A stretch of DNA of 12,043 nucleotides from an uncultured Phaeodactylibacter sp. GTDB lineage: Bacteria > Bacteroidota > Bacteroidia > Chitinophagales > Saprospiraceae. Shown piece by piece: positions 1 through 6,718 of the stretch. The DNA is taken from positions 1 to 12,043 of the forward strand of contig CAJXXJ010000046.1 in NCBI GenBank assembly GCA_913062745.1, in the 5' to 3' direction. Both the position numbers and the translations under genes were made by a program. How positions within the stretch are numbered: the first letter of the stretch is position 1; each line of letters starts with the position of its first letter. The notes beneath the pieces are model-generated. The model was not told the origin of the DNA and searched no databases. It was given only the letters and a program-made list of their open reading frames with translations.

Positions 1-1005
1 GCTTTCGCTGCCGACTGCGAGGGGGATAGCGTCAAGCTGCACATCGTGGACCTGGACCACTCGCAGGCGGCCCGGCAGCTCGTAGGGCAGTTTGAGGCTT
101 CCGAACACTTTATCCTGACTGGCGCCTCCGCTTCAGGCAAGGTCGCTTCGAATGAGATACAGCAGGGTGATGCCGATCTTTACCTGGAAATCCCCCCTGA
201 CTTTCAGCGGCAGCTGCTGCGCGATGGCAGGAGTCAGCTGCAGGTGGCGGTAGATGCCATCAATGGGGTGAAAGCCGGGCTGTCTTCGGCTTACGCCAAT
301 GCCATTATCCGGGATTTCAATGCGGCCTTTCGGCAAAATTATGGGGGCGGCATCGCACAGCCCGCTGCCTTGCAAATTGAAACCGCCAACTGGTTCAATC
401 CGGAGCAGAATTACCAGACCTTCATGGTGCCCGGTATTTTGGTGATCCTCGTAACACTTGTGGGCATGTTCCTGGCGGGTATGAACATCGTGAAGGAAAA
501 GGAGATCGGTACTATTGAGCAGATCAATGTGAGCCCTATCCGAAAGCACGAGTTCATCATTGGCAAGCTGCTGCCGTTTTGGATCATTGCGCTGGTGGAG
601 CTGGCGATTGGGCTGGTGGTGGGCAAGTTGGTCTTCCACATCCCCTTCGTGGGCAGCCTGTGGCTGATCTTTGGCTTTGCCGGCTTGTACCTGCTCGTCG
701 TGCTCGGCTTCGGGCTGCTCATCAGTACGGTGACCGATACGCAGCAGCAAGCCATGTTCATTGCTTGGTTTTTCCTTATCATCTTCATCCTGATGAGCGG
801 CCTGTTTACGCCCATCGAGAGCATGCCGCCCTGGGCGCAGGACATTACCCGCTTTAACCCCGTAGCCTACTTCGTGGATGTGATGCGGCTGGTGCTGCTG
901 AAGGGCAGTGATGTCTGGGACATCCGTCAGCACATTGCGGTGATGGGCGGCTACGCGCTGGCGGTGAATGGGTTGGCGGTGTTGAATTATCGGAAGGTGG
1001 GGTGA
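1..1005 (+). CDS. ABC-2 family transporter permease, 5' end outside window
   Basis: Membrane subunit of an ABC-2 type exporter, closest in style to the YhhJ/YbhS/YbhR group (ABC2_membrane_3). It would form the membrane channel through which a partner ATPase drives export; the substrate cannot be told from sequence. The frame is open from base 1. A GTG at 46 lies inside the conserved 'VDLDHS' segment of the large soluble loop and is not the true start, so about 35-50 residues including the first membrane helix are missing. In window numbering, residues 1-135 are the extracytoplasmic loop. Hydrophobic helices lie near 141-163, 193-212, 220-241, 251-272 and 311-330. The conserved cytoplasmic motif EKEIGTIEQ (166-174) follows the first of these, and the family-typical FTPIESMPPW lies near 269-278. 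The ATPase and any membrane-fusion partner should lie upstream. No terminator is evident after the stop. Confidence 0.9.
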   Translation, partial: AFAADCEGDSVKLHIVDLDHSQAARQLVGQFEASEHFILTGASASGKVASNEIQQGDADLYLEIPPDFQRQLLRDGRSQLQVAVDAINGVKAGLSSAYANAIIRDFNAAFRQNYGGGIAQPAALQIETANWFNPEQNYQTFMVPGILVILVTLVGMFLAGMNIVKEKEIGTIEQINVSPIRKHEFIIGKLLPFWIIALVELAIGLVVGKLVFHIPFVGSLWLIFGFAGLYLLVVLGFGLLISTVTDTQQQAMFIAWFFLIIFILMSGLFTPIESMPPWAQDITRFNPVAYFVDVMRLVLLKGSDVWDIRQHIAVMGGYALAVNGLAVLNYRKVG

Positions 1006-1066
1006 TTGCTACGAAGTTCCAGCCTGCCACTTGCAACATCTCGTCTAGTTTAGTATTTTTATAATT

Positions 1067-1687
1067 ATGAGCACAGAAGTCAGCATACCAACCTCGCATA
1101 CCGAGCGCTTAGAGCTAGGGCCGGAAGCACTACGGTTTCCGGCTACCTTTGAGGAGTTTGTGGGGCTGTTGGAAAAGGCAGAGTACCCGGTAGAGTACGA
1201 GCGTGGAGAAATTATTATCATGAGTATCGCAACGGATGAACACGAGCGCATTGTCGCCAATCTGCTGGGTGCCCTGTACGTAGAGCTTAGAGACAAGCCA
1301 GGCTACGGGCGATATGGCAGCAACCGTCACATCTATATCCCGGAATTGCAGAAAGCCTATGCCCCCGATGCCTCCGTGGTGCGAGGACAACCCTCATCTT
1401 ATGAGTACGCCAAAGGAAAAAATGCTTACACCAACCCCTGGCTGGTAGCAGAAGTCATATCGCCTTCCAGCCGCAACCGCGACTTCGGCGAAAAGCTACA
1501 AGGCTATAAGTCCATACCCGGCTTGGACCATATCCTGTACATTGAGCAGGCACAGCCTTTTGTCACCCTGTTTGAGCGCATCTCTGGCACCCACCGCTGG
1601 AAGAGCACGGACTACGATGACAAGGAGCAGTTGCTGGAGATGGGGGAGGTGCGGTTTCGGGTGGGGGATTTGTATGTGCAGGTGTGA
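1067..1687 (+). CDS. Uma2-family (DUF820) PD-(D/E)xK nuclease-like protein
   Basis: A 206-aa protein with the features of the Uma2/DUF820 family, predicted restriction-endonuclease-fold enzymes whose biological role is unsettled. Visible motifs are YERGEIIIMS (44-53), the acidic motif APDASVV (99-105, D101), and EVISPSSRNRD (129-139, E129) followed by K143 and Y147. These match the usual D, E and K positions of the family, so the catalytic site looks intact. Length is normal for the family. The ATG at 1067 is the first start after an in-frame leader and gives a sensible N-terminus; no clear ribosome binding site precedes it. It sits 61 bases after the permease stop with no obvious functional partner. 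Members of this family often occur as scattered solitary genes. It could act as a nuclease, or be an inert relic of a mobile element. Confidence 0.85.
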   Translation: MSTEVSIPTSHTERLELGPEALRFPATFEEFVGLLEKAEYPVEYERGEIIIMSIATDEHERIVANLLGALYVELRDKPGYGRYGSNRHIYIPELQKAYAPDASVVRGQPSSYEYAKGKNAYTNPWLVAEVISPSSRNRDFGEKLQGYKSIPGLDHILYIEQAQPFVTLFERISGTHRWKSTDYDDKEQLLEMGEVRFRVGDLYVQV

Positions 1688-1919
1688 AGTATTCGAAAAC
1701 GATGTCTATTCCTATTTCACTCAGCTAGTCTTCGTTTTGCACTTGAAAAGGTGGTGGCTTGGGAACTCCGTCTCCGGCATGGAGCACAGTGCTGCACACG
1801 ACACGCTCGCTATGTTTTTTCCATAACACGGCTCCACATAAAACAAGGTCGGAACTTTGACGCAGCCTGATTTTGTTATTGATTTTACGTACCTTGATGA
1901 CACACAAAAATTCCACCAC

Positions 1920-2114
1920 ATGGCCAATAATACCATAAAGGTTGAGCTGCTAAATGATCAAGCCCTGGCGCTATTGAAGCAGCTAGAGCAGCTAAATATC
2001 CTGCGTTTAGTTAAGGCAGATGACTCGGCTGAAGCACCCAAGCGGCAATGGGCGGGTAGTATATCCAAAGAGACGGCCTCTGAGCTGCTTGAATATGTAA
2101 AGTCTACGAAATAA
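1920..2114 (+). CDS. Antitoxin-like protein (VapB-type), C-terminus apparently truncated
   Basis: A 64-aa ORF starting at ATG 1920. A TTG start at 1857 would extend it to 85 aa, but the extra residues look non-coding. The body reads as a short beta strand plus helix (KVELLNDQALALLKQLEQL), a hydrophobic strand (LNILRLVK), a linker, and then RQWAGSISKETASELLEYVK. This resembles the small Bacteroidota antitoxins usually encoded just before a PIN-domain VapC toxin, from memory of the family and not from a search. Those proteins normally continue after this helix with a tail like 'SRNEWERDI'; here the ORF ends at STK. The next two bases begin the C-terminal coding remnant of a PIN toxin in another frame. 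I infer a deletion removed the antitoxin tail and the toxin N-terminus. The product may still be made as an orphan antitoxin. The 232 bases before it (1688-1919) show no gene. Confidence 0.6.
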   Translation: MANNTIKVELLNDQALALLKQLEQLNILRLVKADDSAEAPKRQWAGSISKETASELLEYVKSTK

Positions 2115-2115
2115 A

Positions 2116-2229
2116 GCCGCCATTGCCACTACTGCGCTTGTCCACCGCCTTACCCTTGTCACCAGAAATATTTCCGATTTTGAAAAGATACAGGAGCTAA
2201 GTGTGGTTAATTCACAAAGTCTAGCTTGA
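2116..2229 (+). pseudogene. Remnant of a VapC-family PIN-domain toxin (C-terminal end only)
   Basis: Reading from 2116 in the +1 frame gives 37 codons and a TGA at 2227-2229: AAIATTALVHRLTLVTRN, then ISDFEKIQELSVVNSQSLA. This is the characteristic end of a PIN/VapC ribonuclease: the helix usually written 'IAATAL', the strand 'LTLVTRN' that carries the conserved T/S-R-N followed by an acidic DF, and the final strand 'xVVN'. A complete VapC is about 130 aa; the first about 90 residues, with most of the metal-binding acidic residues, are absent, so it cannot be an active nuclease. There is no start codon of its own. It begins two bases after the stop of the truncated antitoxin, which fits a single internal deletion across the original antitoxin-toxin junction. 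Confidence 0.75.
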
Positions 2230-2298
2230 GTGCCAGGCAGCCAATTTTGTTGATAACCTTTTGGGTAGTGGCGAAGTCGAATCGGAGCTTTTTATCCA

Positions 2299-2383
2299 TA
2301 TTGTACCCGTATTTTATCCGAAAATAGGATTTTTAGCAATGCGGGAAAAGAGGTATACCTGATTTGTCCCCATATTTTACCCG
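2299..2383 (+). repeat. Three copies of an 11-mer TATTNTAYCCG, candidate operator array
   Basis: Copies are TATTGTACCCG at 2299-2309, TATTTTATCCG at 2310-2320 and TATTTTACCCG at 2373-2383, all in the same orientation. The first two are directly abutting (11-base period) and the third starts 63 bases after the second. Both distances are close to whole turns of B-DNA (10.5 bp), so all three would present the same helix face. This suits a DNA-binding protein upstream of the CHAT gene, but binding is inferred from spacing alone. Confidence 0.45.
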
Positions 2384-2391
2384 ATAAATTG
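2351..2391 (+). promoter_or_regulatory. Weak Bacteroidota-type promoter candidate with adjoining palindrome
   Basis: AGGTATACCT at 2351-2360 is a perfect 10-bp palindrome. Two bases later comes TTTG (2363-2366), matching the Bacteroidota -33 element. After 18 bases comes TAAATTG (2385-2391), a partial match to the -7 consensus TAnnTTTG that lacks one T. Repeat copy three lies in the spacer, where a bound protein would block polymerase. If real, it would give a leader of about 165 nt before the CHAT start. The -7 match is imperfect, so this is tentative. Confidence 0.25.
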
Positions 2392-2500
2392 AAGGTTGGA
2401 AGGCCGCTTTCCCCGGTGAGGGGTGACCAATAAGTTTTGTATTGCAATGCCTTGCAGTTGATTGGCGCTATGGCTAAATTAGTATTGAAAACCTTCATTT

Positions 2501-2540
2501 GTTTGGCCAAGCTCCCATGTCTGACATGAGCTGGTCAAAC
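2501..2540 (+). promoter_or_regulatory. Long imperfect inverted repeat just upstream of the CHAT start
   Basis: The left arm (2501-2521) begins GTTTGGCCAAGCTC and ends ATGTC. The right arm (2523-2540) runs from GACATGAGCTG to GTCAAAC. Apart from one G-T wobble, a single-A bulge and a CC bulge, the arms are complementary over about 17 base pairs, centred on ATGTC-T-GACAT. It ends 24 bases before the ATG at 2565. As RNA it would be a stable hairpin near the ribosome entry site; as DNA it would be a dyad operator. No T-run follows, so it is not an ordinary intrinsic terminator. Confidence 0.55.
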
Positions 2541-2564
2541 GCGCACACCTAAAACCTCCCACTC

Positions 2565-5291
2565 ATGCACCGATTGTATGTATTATTACCCCTGTTCTTC
2601 TTTGGATGCTTATCCTGCAGTGAAAACCCTGACCACAAAGAAACGCTTCAATTATCAGCCCCGGAAGAAAGTTGCTGCCGGGAAGTACTGGAACGATTTG
2701 AGGAGGACCAAATCAACCCTCAGCCGGACAGTCTGATCCGTTGTGCTGTCCATGCAGTAGAGGACTTGCCCGCTGATTATCCGGAGACGAGAGCCCGCTG
2801 CCTCTTTGCCGTAGGGCTACAGGAATCTACTAAGGAGGATTACAAGCGGTCCAATAGCCTGCTGTTGAAAGCCGAAGCCTTGATAAGAAATCGCAGCAAC
2901 CGCGTTCGGGACTCACTGCTGGCTGATATTTACAACCTTATATCCATCAATTATCAGTTACAATCCGAATACACGAGTACACTCACTTTTTCTGAAAAAG
3001 CAGAAAGCTTGTACCGCCGTCTGGAAATATGGGAAAGCCTGGCAGACGAGCTCAACAACCAAGCCGTTTGCTTTTTGCAAGTTGGAGATTTTCGAGCTGC
3101 TGCCGACAAGATTAAACAGGCGGAATCCATCATTGCCAACTATTCCGATACCTCCTTCGGTACGCTTACCCGCCTCAATCTGGAGAACAATAAGATGCTG
3201 CTCTCCATGCGCGCCGGGGATGCATACGTTGTAATGCACTGGCAGGAGAAAGCCCTTCCACACTATGGTGAAGCCCTGGGCATTGCTGATAGCCTGTTAG
3301 CTAAACTGAGCGGCCTGGCAGCGGAAGCGCCCGGGCCGTGGATGCCCTATGTGGTCAATATCCAATTTTCACGCTGTGCATTACTCAGCAAAATGGTAGA
3401 CAGCCTTGGCACTCTACCCTTTCGGCAACAGGCTGAGAAATTGCTGAAACTTACCGGCGAACCCGATTGGGAGACAGCCAGTATCAACCCATACACCGGC
3501 TATATCTTGTTGATGATGGCCAAAGCCTTAGCGCTTGATGGGGAGTTGAAAGAGGCTGACCGGTATCTGAAGCTCTCCCTGCAACGGTTGGGCTACCCCA
3601 ACGACAATTTGCTGGAAAGCCCGCCTTTGAAAATGAACCTTCCTACCCGGCAGGATTTCCTGCTGAGTGCCATTCAGGTGAAAGGGGAGCTGCTCAAGCT
3701 ACATTATTCACTTTCCAATCAACCGTATTTCCTGGATGCTGCCCTGGACAACTACCGGGAGGGTATCGTTTACCTCGATTCCGTGCGTATCCTGCAAGTG
3801 GATGATGCAGCTGCGGAGGGGGTGCGCAATATCGCTACCGAATTTTTGGCGGATGCTGTTCGTACCGCGTATACCCTTTATCAGCTGAACCCCTCGGATG
3901 AGCGGCTCAATCAGTTGTTCGAATTGACGGAAGAAGCCAAAAGTTATTCTATCCGTCAATCGGTCTTCCGCCGTCTTGGTTTCATAGAGTTTGAATCAGA
4001 GATGCAGGCCTTGCTGCAGCAGGAGCAGAAGCTGAGGAATAATCTTCAGTATTATAATCAACAGGGCATGCCGGACTCTGTGCTCCTCACCACTGAACAA
4101 TACAAAGATTTTATCGGGAACCTTCGCAGCAGTAAAGACCCGGTGCAGCGTTCTTACTACCAGGAGCGCTTCTCCAGAGATCGTATCAGCCTGCTAAAGG
4201 CCTGTCGTTCCCTGGATGATACCACTGCGATTTTATCCTTCGTACACGCCCCGGGCATTGGCTTATGCTTCATTCTCACAGCGCGAGGCGCGGAAGTGAT
4301 AGAATTGCCGATGGAGGATGGCCGTATTGCCGCTACAGCCGCTGCTTTGAGAGACAATCTGCGAAGCGGTTCTGTGACTGTGTTTCCGCAGAATGCTCAC
4401 CGTATATATGAATGGGTGTTTTCTGATGCCATCCGCCGTTTGCCGCCAGCCATCCGGCGGCTGGTAATAGCTCCGGACGGAGCTTTGCACGGACTGCCTG
4501 CAGAGTGCCTATTGACAGAGAAGCCCGACCGTTCAGGGGCGGCAAAACAGTCTTATTTGCTGGATAAATACTGGATTTCCTATACGCCCTCAGCTACTAT
4601 TTACCAATCCTTACAGAGATCACAAAACCCCATTCAGCAGCCTTTTGAAATCGGCCTGTTTCTGTCAGACTACAAAGATGGGGAAGCGGAGGAAAACCCC
4701 TTGCGGTGCGATGATTATCCGCTGGAGACTATGGCCCGGTACTCTGATGATGTACACCGCCGGTTCAGGCGTGAAGGGCACAAGAGCTACCGCGAAGCTG
4801 CTGCGGGAGAAGCCGCATTTAAGAAAAAGGCATCACAATTTCGGATTTTGCACCTGACCGCACATGGCTGTATCAACACAAGCCTGCCTGGTGACTATTC
4901 GATTCTCTTTACACTCGACGGGGACGACACGGAAGACGGGAGTTTGAGAGCGGAAGAAATCTTAAGCCTCCGGCTTTACGGCACGGACTTGGTGGTGCTG
5001 AGTATGTGCAACACACAAGCTGGTGCACACCGGTCGGGTGAAGGCCTGCTGAGCATTGCCCGGGCCTTTTCAATCGCTGGATGTTCAAGCTTAGTAGCTT
5101 CAACGGTCCGGTCGAGACAGTTGCCCACAGCCCTGATTATCTCGGAATTTTACGAACAGCTCCTGGCCGGGAAGCCGAAAGACGTTGCCCTCGGAGCGGC
5201 CAAGCGCCGTTACCTGAAGCAACATCCGTCAGCGGAGCCTGCAGAATGGGCTCCGTTGATTCTCATGGGCGATTATCACCCCATGTACTGA
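2565..5291 (+). CDS. TPR-CHAT caspase-like protease, predicted lipoprotein
   Basis: A 908-aa protein. The N-terminus (MHRLYVLLPLFFFGCLSC) is a short hydrophobic signal with a lipidation cysteine at C18 or C15, so it should be exported and lipid-anchored in the envelope. Residues about 100-450 are helical with TPR-like pairs, such as the segment near 115-190. Residues about 475-545 are glutamine-rich and likely coiled coil. The CHAT domain, a caspase/separase-like cysteine protease fold, spans about 549-908. The histidine is H767 in HLTAHG and the cysteine is C815 in LSMCNTQAG, followed by the usual GEGLLSIARAF helix and the closing WAPLILMGDY. The dyad is intact, so proteolytic activity is expected. 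Substrate specificity is unknown; the TPRs probably bind the target or trigger. The gene stands alone on its strand, behind a gap rich in operator-like repeats, and meets the convergent anti-sigma-like gene with one base between the stops. Confidence 0.88.
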   Translation: MHRLYVLLPLFFFGCLSCSENPDHKETLQLSAPEESCCREVLERFEEDQINPQPDSLIRCAVHAVEDLPADYPETRARCLFAVGLQESTKEDYKRSNSLLLKAEALIRNRSNRVRDSLLADIYNLISINYQLQSEYTSTLTFSEKAESLYRRLEIWESLADELNNQAVCFLQVGDFRAAADKIKQAESIIANYSDTSFGTLTRLNLENNKMLLSMRAGDAYVVMHWQEKALPHYGEALGIADSLLAKLSGLAAEAPGPWMPYVVNIQFSRCALLSKMVDSLGTLPFRQQAEKLLKLTGEPDWETASINPYTGYILLMMAKALALDGELKEADRYLKLSLQRLGYPNDNLLESPPLKMNLPTRQDFLLSAIQVKGELLKLHYSLSNQPYFLDAALDNYREGIVYLDSVRILQVDDAAAEGVRNIATEFLADAVRTAYTLYQLNPSDERLNQLFELTEEAKSYSIRQSVFRRLGFIEFESEMQALLQQEQKLRNNLQYYNQQGMPDSVLLTTEQYKDFIGNLRSSKDPVQRSYYQERFSRDRISLLKACRSLDDTTAILSFVHAPGIGLCFILTARGAEVIELPMEDGRIAATAAALRDNLRSGSVTVFPQNAHRIYEWVFSDAIRRLPPAIRRLVIAPDGALHGLPAECLLTEKPDRSGAAKQSYLLDKYWISYTPSATIYQSLQRSQNPIQQPFEIGLFLSDYKDGEAEENPLRCDDYPLETMARYSDDVHRRFRREGHKSYREAAAGEAAFKKKASQFRILHLTAHGCINTSLPGDYSILFTLDGDDTEDGSLRAEEILSLRLYGTDLVVLSMCNTQAGAHRSGEGLLSIARAFSIAGCSSLVASTVRSRQLPTALIISEFYEQLLAGKPKDVALGAAKRRYLKQHPSAEPAEWAPLILMGDYHPMY

Positions 5292-5292
5292 T

Positions 5293-6018
5293 TTACAAAA
5301 GATTTCTGACATCTGTTGGCAGGCGCTGCAACTGCTCCTCTGCAAGTTCGTCAGCCAGAGCGCGGGCGTTTTGCAGCTGGCCTGCTTTCGCGTAAGCGAT
5401 GATCAAATACAGCGTGGCATTTTGAAACTCGGACCTGGCGGTTTCAAAATAAATAATAGCCCGGCTAAGGTCGGGCAGCCCCGTTTCCGGATACAGGTTG
5501 AGCAAGCCTGCGTAGTAGCAAAACCGGCTGAGGTTGCGCAGGTCGTCAGCGTCATCGAGCAGCGCATTCAGTTTTCGGCGGGCCTCCGCATAGCGGCCTT
5601 CCCGGTAATCTGCTTTCCAACTGCCGCCCATTTCGTCAAAGTAGCCCGGGGATTGAATAAAGGCCTGCTGATGCGCAGACAGGCCGGTAGATAATGCAAC
5701 GGGGGCATCAGAGGCGGAAGCCCCAGCCGGGCCAAACCCCAAATAAAGGGCCGCTGCAAGGCCGGCCGCGATTAATACCCATACCCACCAGGGTAGTGTG
5801 CTGCGCCGGGGCGCCCGCTGCGGATATAGGCGGTACAGCTCTTCCCGGCGCAGTTCGCGGGCAGCTTGATGAGAGGAGGCCAATCGGGCTACTTTTTCTG
5901 CAAAGGACGAGTCTGTCTGTACGCGTTGGTCAACGGTATGCTGTTCCTCCTCAGAAAGTTCTCCTTCCAAAAAACGGTGAATAAGTTGATGGTCTTTATC
6001 GTTATCCTTACCGGGCAT
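5293..6018 (-). CDS. Single-pass membrane TPR protein, anti-sigma-like
   Basis: A 241-aa protein taking ATG at 6018. A TTG at 6099 would add 27 residues overlapping the sigma gene and lacking protein character. Residues 10-60 include LIHRFLEGELSEEEQ, a helical segment frequent in Bacteroidota anti-sigma-like TPR proteins that sit next to sigma factors; there is no zinc-binding Cys/His set. Basic residues (R68, R71, R72) precede one membrane helix at about 76-95, so the N-terminus should be cytoplasmic and the C-terminal half periplasmic. Residues about 130-230 contain one or two TPR-like helix pairs (REGRYAEARRKLNALLDD, YAKAGQLQNARALADEL). It is encoded 58 bases after the sigma gene, probably in the same transcript. 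The inferred role is to hold the sigma factor at the membrane and sense an envelope signal through its TPRs. It could instead be an assembly or scaffold protein. Confidence 0.7.
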   Translation of the reverse strand: MPGKDNDKDHQLIHRFLEGELSEEEQHTVDQRVQTDSSFAEKVARLASSHQAARELRREELYRLYPQRAPRRSTLPWWVWVLIAAGLAAALYLGFGPAGASASDAPVALSTGLSAHQQAFIQSPGYFDEMGGSWKADYREGRYAEARRKLNALLDDADDLRNLSRFCYYAGLLNLYPETGLPDLSRAIIYFETARSEFQNATLYLIIAYAKAGQLQNARALADELAEEQLQRLPTDVRNLL

Positions 6019-6076
6019 AGGCTGTTGATTTTTGGTTTTTTGACAATTTCTGCGAAAGCATTGGCCGCCAAAATTA

Positions 6077-6718
6077 TCAGAGAAGGTTATTTTTTTCAAA
6101 AGCAGCTACAAGTTGCTTTCGGCAATCTGAAATTTTGGTCTTAACGCTACCGGGCGTCAGCCCCAGGAAGCTCGCAATTTCTTCCCGCTCCGTATCGCTG
6201 TCATCTAAGAGCAGCAGCTCGTAGCAGGAAGTTTTGCCGGCGAATAGCGTTTTAAGCACTGCCTTCGTCTGCTCAACTTTTTCCCTTGTCAATAGCTGCT
6301 CCAGTGTATCTCTCGATTTTGGCGAAAGCTTCTGCAATCGATGTTCCAGCTCTACGGCGCCGGGTCGGTTAGCTTTGTAAGCCTTCGTATGCTTATGCTT
6401 CCGGATATCCTGCATTTTATTTTTGAAAATACCAGTAAAAAAGGTCCGCACAGAGGAATCCCCCCTAAATCGCCCGGTTTTCATCTGCTGCGAAAAATCC
6501 AGGAAGGCATCCGTGTAGGCTTGTCGCCGCTCGTCGGCACCGGGGAGCTGCCTCAGCGCGTTTTTGCTGTGAGGTAAGTGGGCAAAAGCCCGGCTGTAGA
6601 GCTCATTTTCCATACGGCGTACTTCTCCGGGATCGCCGGAAGCATAAGTGTTGCGTATCTCTTCGTCGCTGTATGGAGTGGCTTCCCGTTTAGAAAAAAG
6701 CCAGTCAAACAGGCCCAT
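6077..6718 (-). CDS. Sigma-70 family (ECF-like) RNA polymerase sigma factor
   Basis: A 213-aa protein with the two-domain plan of ECF-type sigma factors. Region 2 lies at about 64-110 (YTDAFLDFSQQMKTGRFRGD, then SVRTFFTGIFKNKMQDIRK), matching the helix that binds core polymerase and the -10 element. Region 4 lies at about 163-208, with a helix-turn-helix around EREEIASFLGLTPGSVKTKI that would recognise the -35 element. The linker is short and basic. The ATG at 6718 is well supported: the next residues GLFDWLF form a plausible helix and the upstream sequence is non-coding. It is the first gene of a minus-strand pair with the anti-sigma-like TPR protein. Region 2 is diverged from classic ECF sequences, so target promoters cannot be predicted. 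No clear promoter with both Bacteroidota elements is visible upstream. Confidence 0.85.
   Translation of the reverse strand: MGLFDWLFSKREATPYSDEEIRNTYASGDPGEVRRMENELYSRAFAHLPHSKNALRQLPGADERRQAYTDAFLDFSQQMKTGRFRGDSSVRTFFTGIFKNKMQDIRKHKHTKAYKANRPGAVELEHRLQKLSPKSRDTLEQLLTREKVEQTKAVLKTLFAGKTSCYELLLLDDSDTEREEIASFLGLTPGSVKTKISDCRKQLVAAFEKNNLL

Larger units (their letters stand above)
2230..2564. other. AT-rich gap upstream of the CHAT gene, rich in repeats and palindromes
   Basis: No credible gene lies in these 335 bases. The stretch is AT-richer than its flanks and carries the 11-mer repeat set (2299-2383), a 10-bp palindrome (2351-2360), a CCCC-GGTGA-GGGG mini-hairpin (2411-2423), an 8-bp palindrome ATTGCAAT near 2439-2446 and the long inverted repeat at 2501-2540. 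It is the obvious place for the promoter and operators of the downstream gene. Confidence 0.6.

Noticed and set aside
133..933. Long minus-strand ORF (266 codons) opposite the permease gene.
   Set aside because: The translation is His/Gln/Asp-rich with no domain pattern, while the plus strand encodes an evident ABC-2 permease. It is a shadow ORF.
1030..1061. Possible Bacteroidota promoter before the Uma2 gene: CTTG (1030-1033), 20-base spacer, TATTTTTA (1054-1061).
   Set aside because: Both elements carry a mismatch and the transcript would start at the ATG itself. Too weak to list as a feature.
1857..1919. TTG-initiated extension of the antitoxin-like ORF.
   Set aside because: The extra 21 residues lack family pattern and the ATG at 1920 gives the expected compact antitoxin N-terminus.
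1688..1919. Gap between the Uma2 and antitoxin-like genes checked for gene remnants, repeats and terminators.
   Set aside because: Only short, weak pairings such as TATG/CATA around a T run (about 1811-1825) were found. Nothing is convincing.
2207..2299. Minus-strand 30-codon ORF starting ATG GAT AAA AAG, overlapping the VapC remnant.
   Set aside because: It resembles the start of a gene, possibly a relic, but is too short, has no recognisable motif and overlaps better-supported remnant coding on the other strand.
6019..6099. TTG-initiated extension of the anti-sigma-like protein overlapping the sigma gene end.
   Set aside because: The 27 added residues look non-coding and the ATG at 6018 directly precedes the conserved-looking N-terminal helix.
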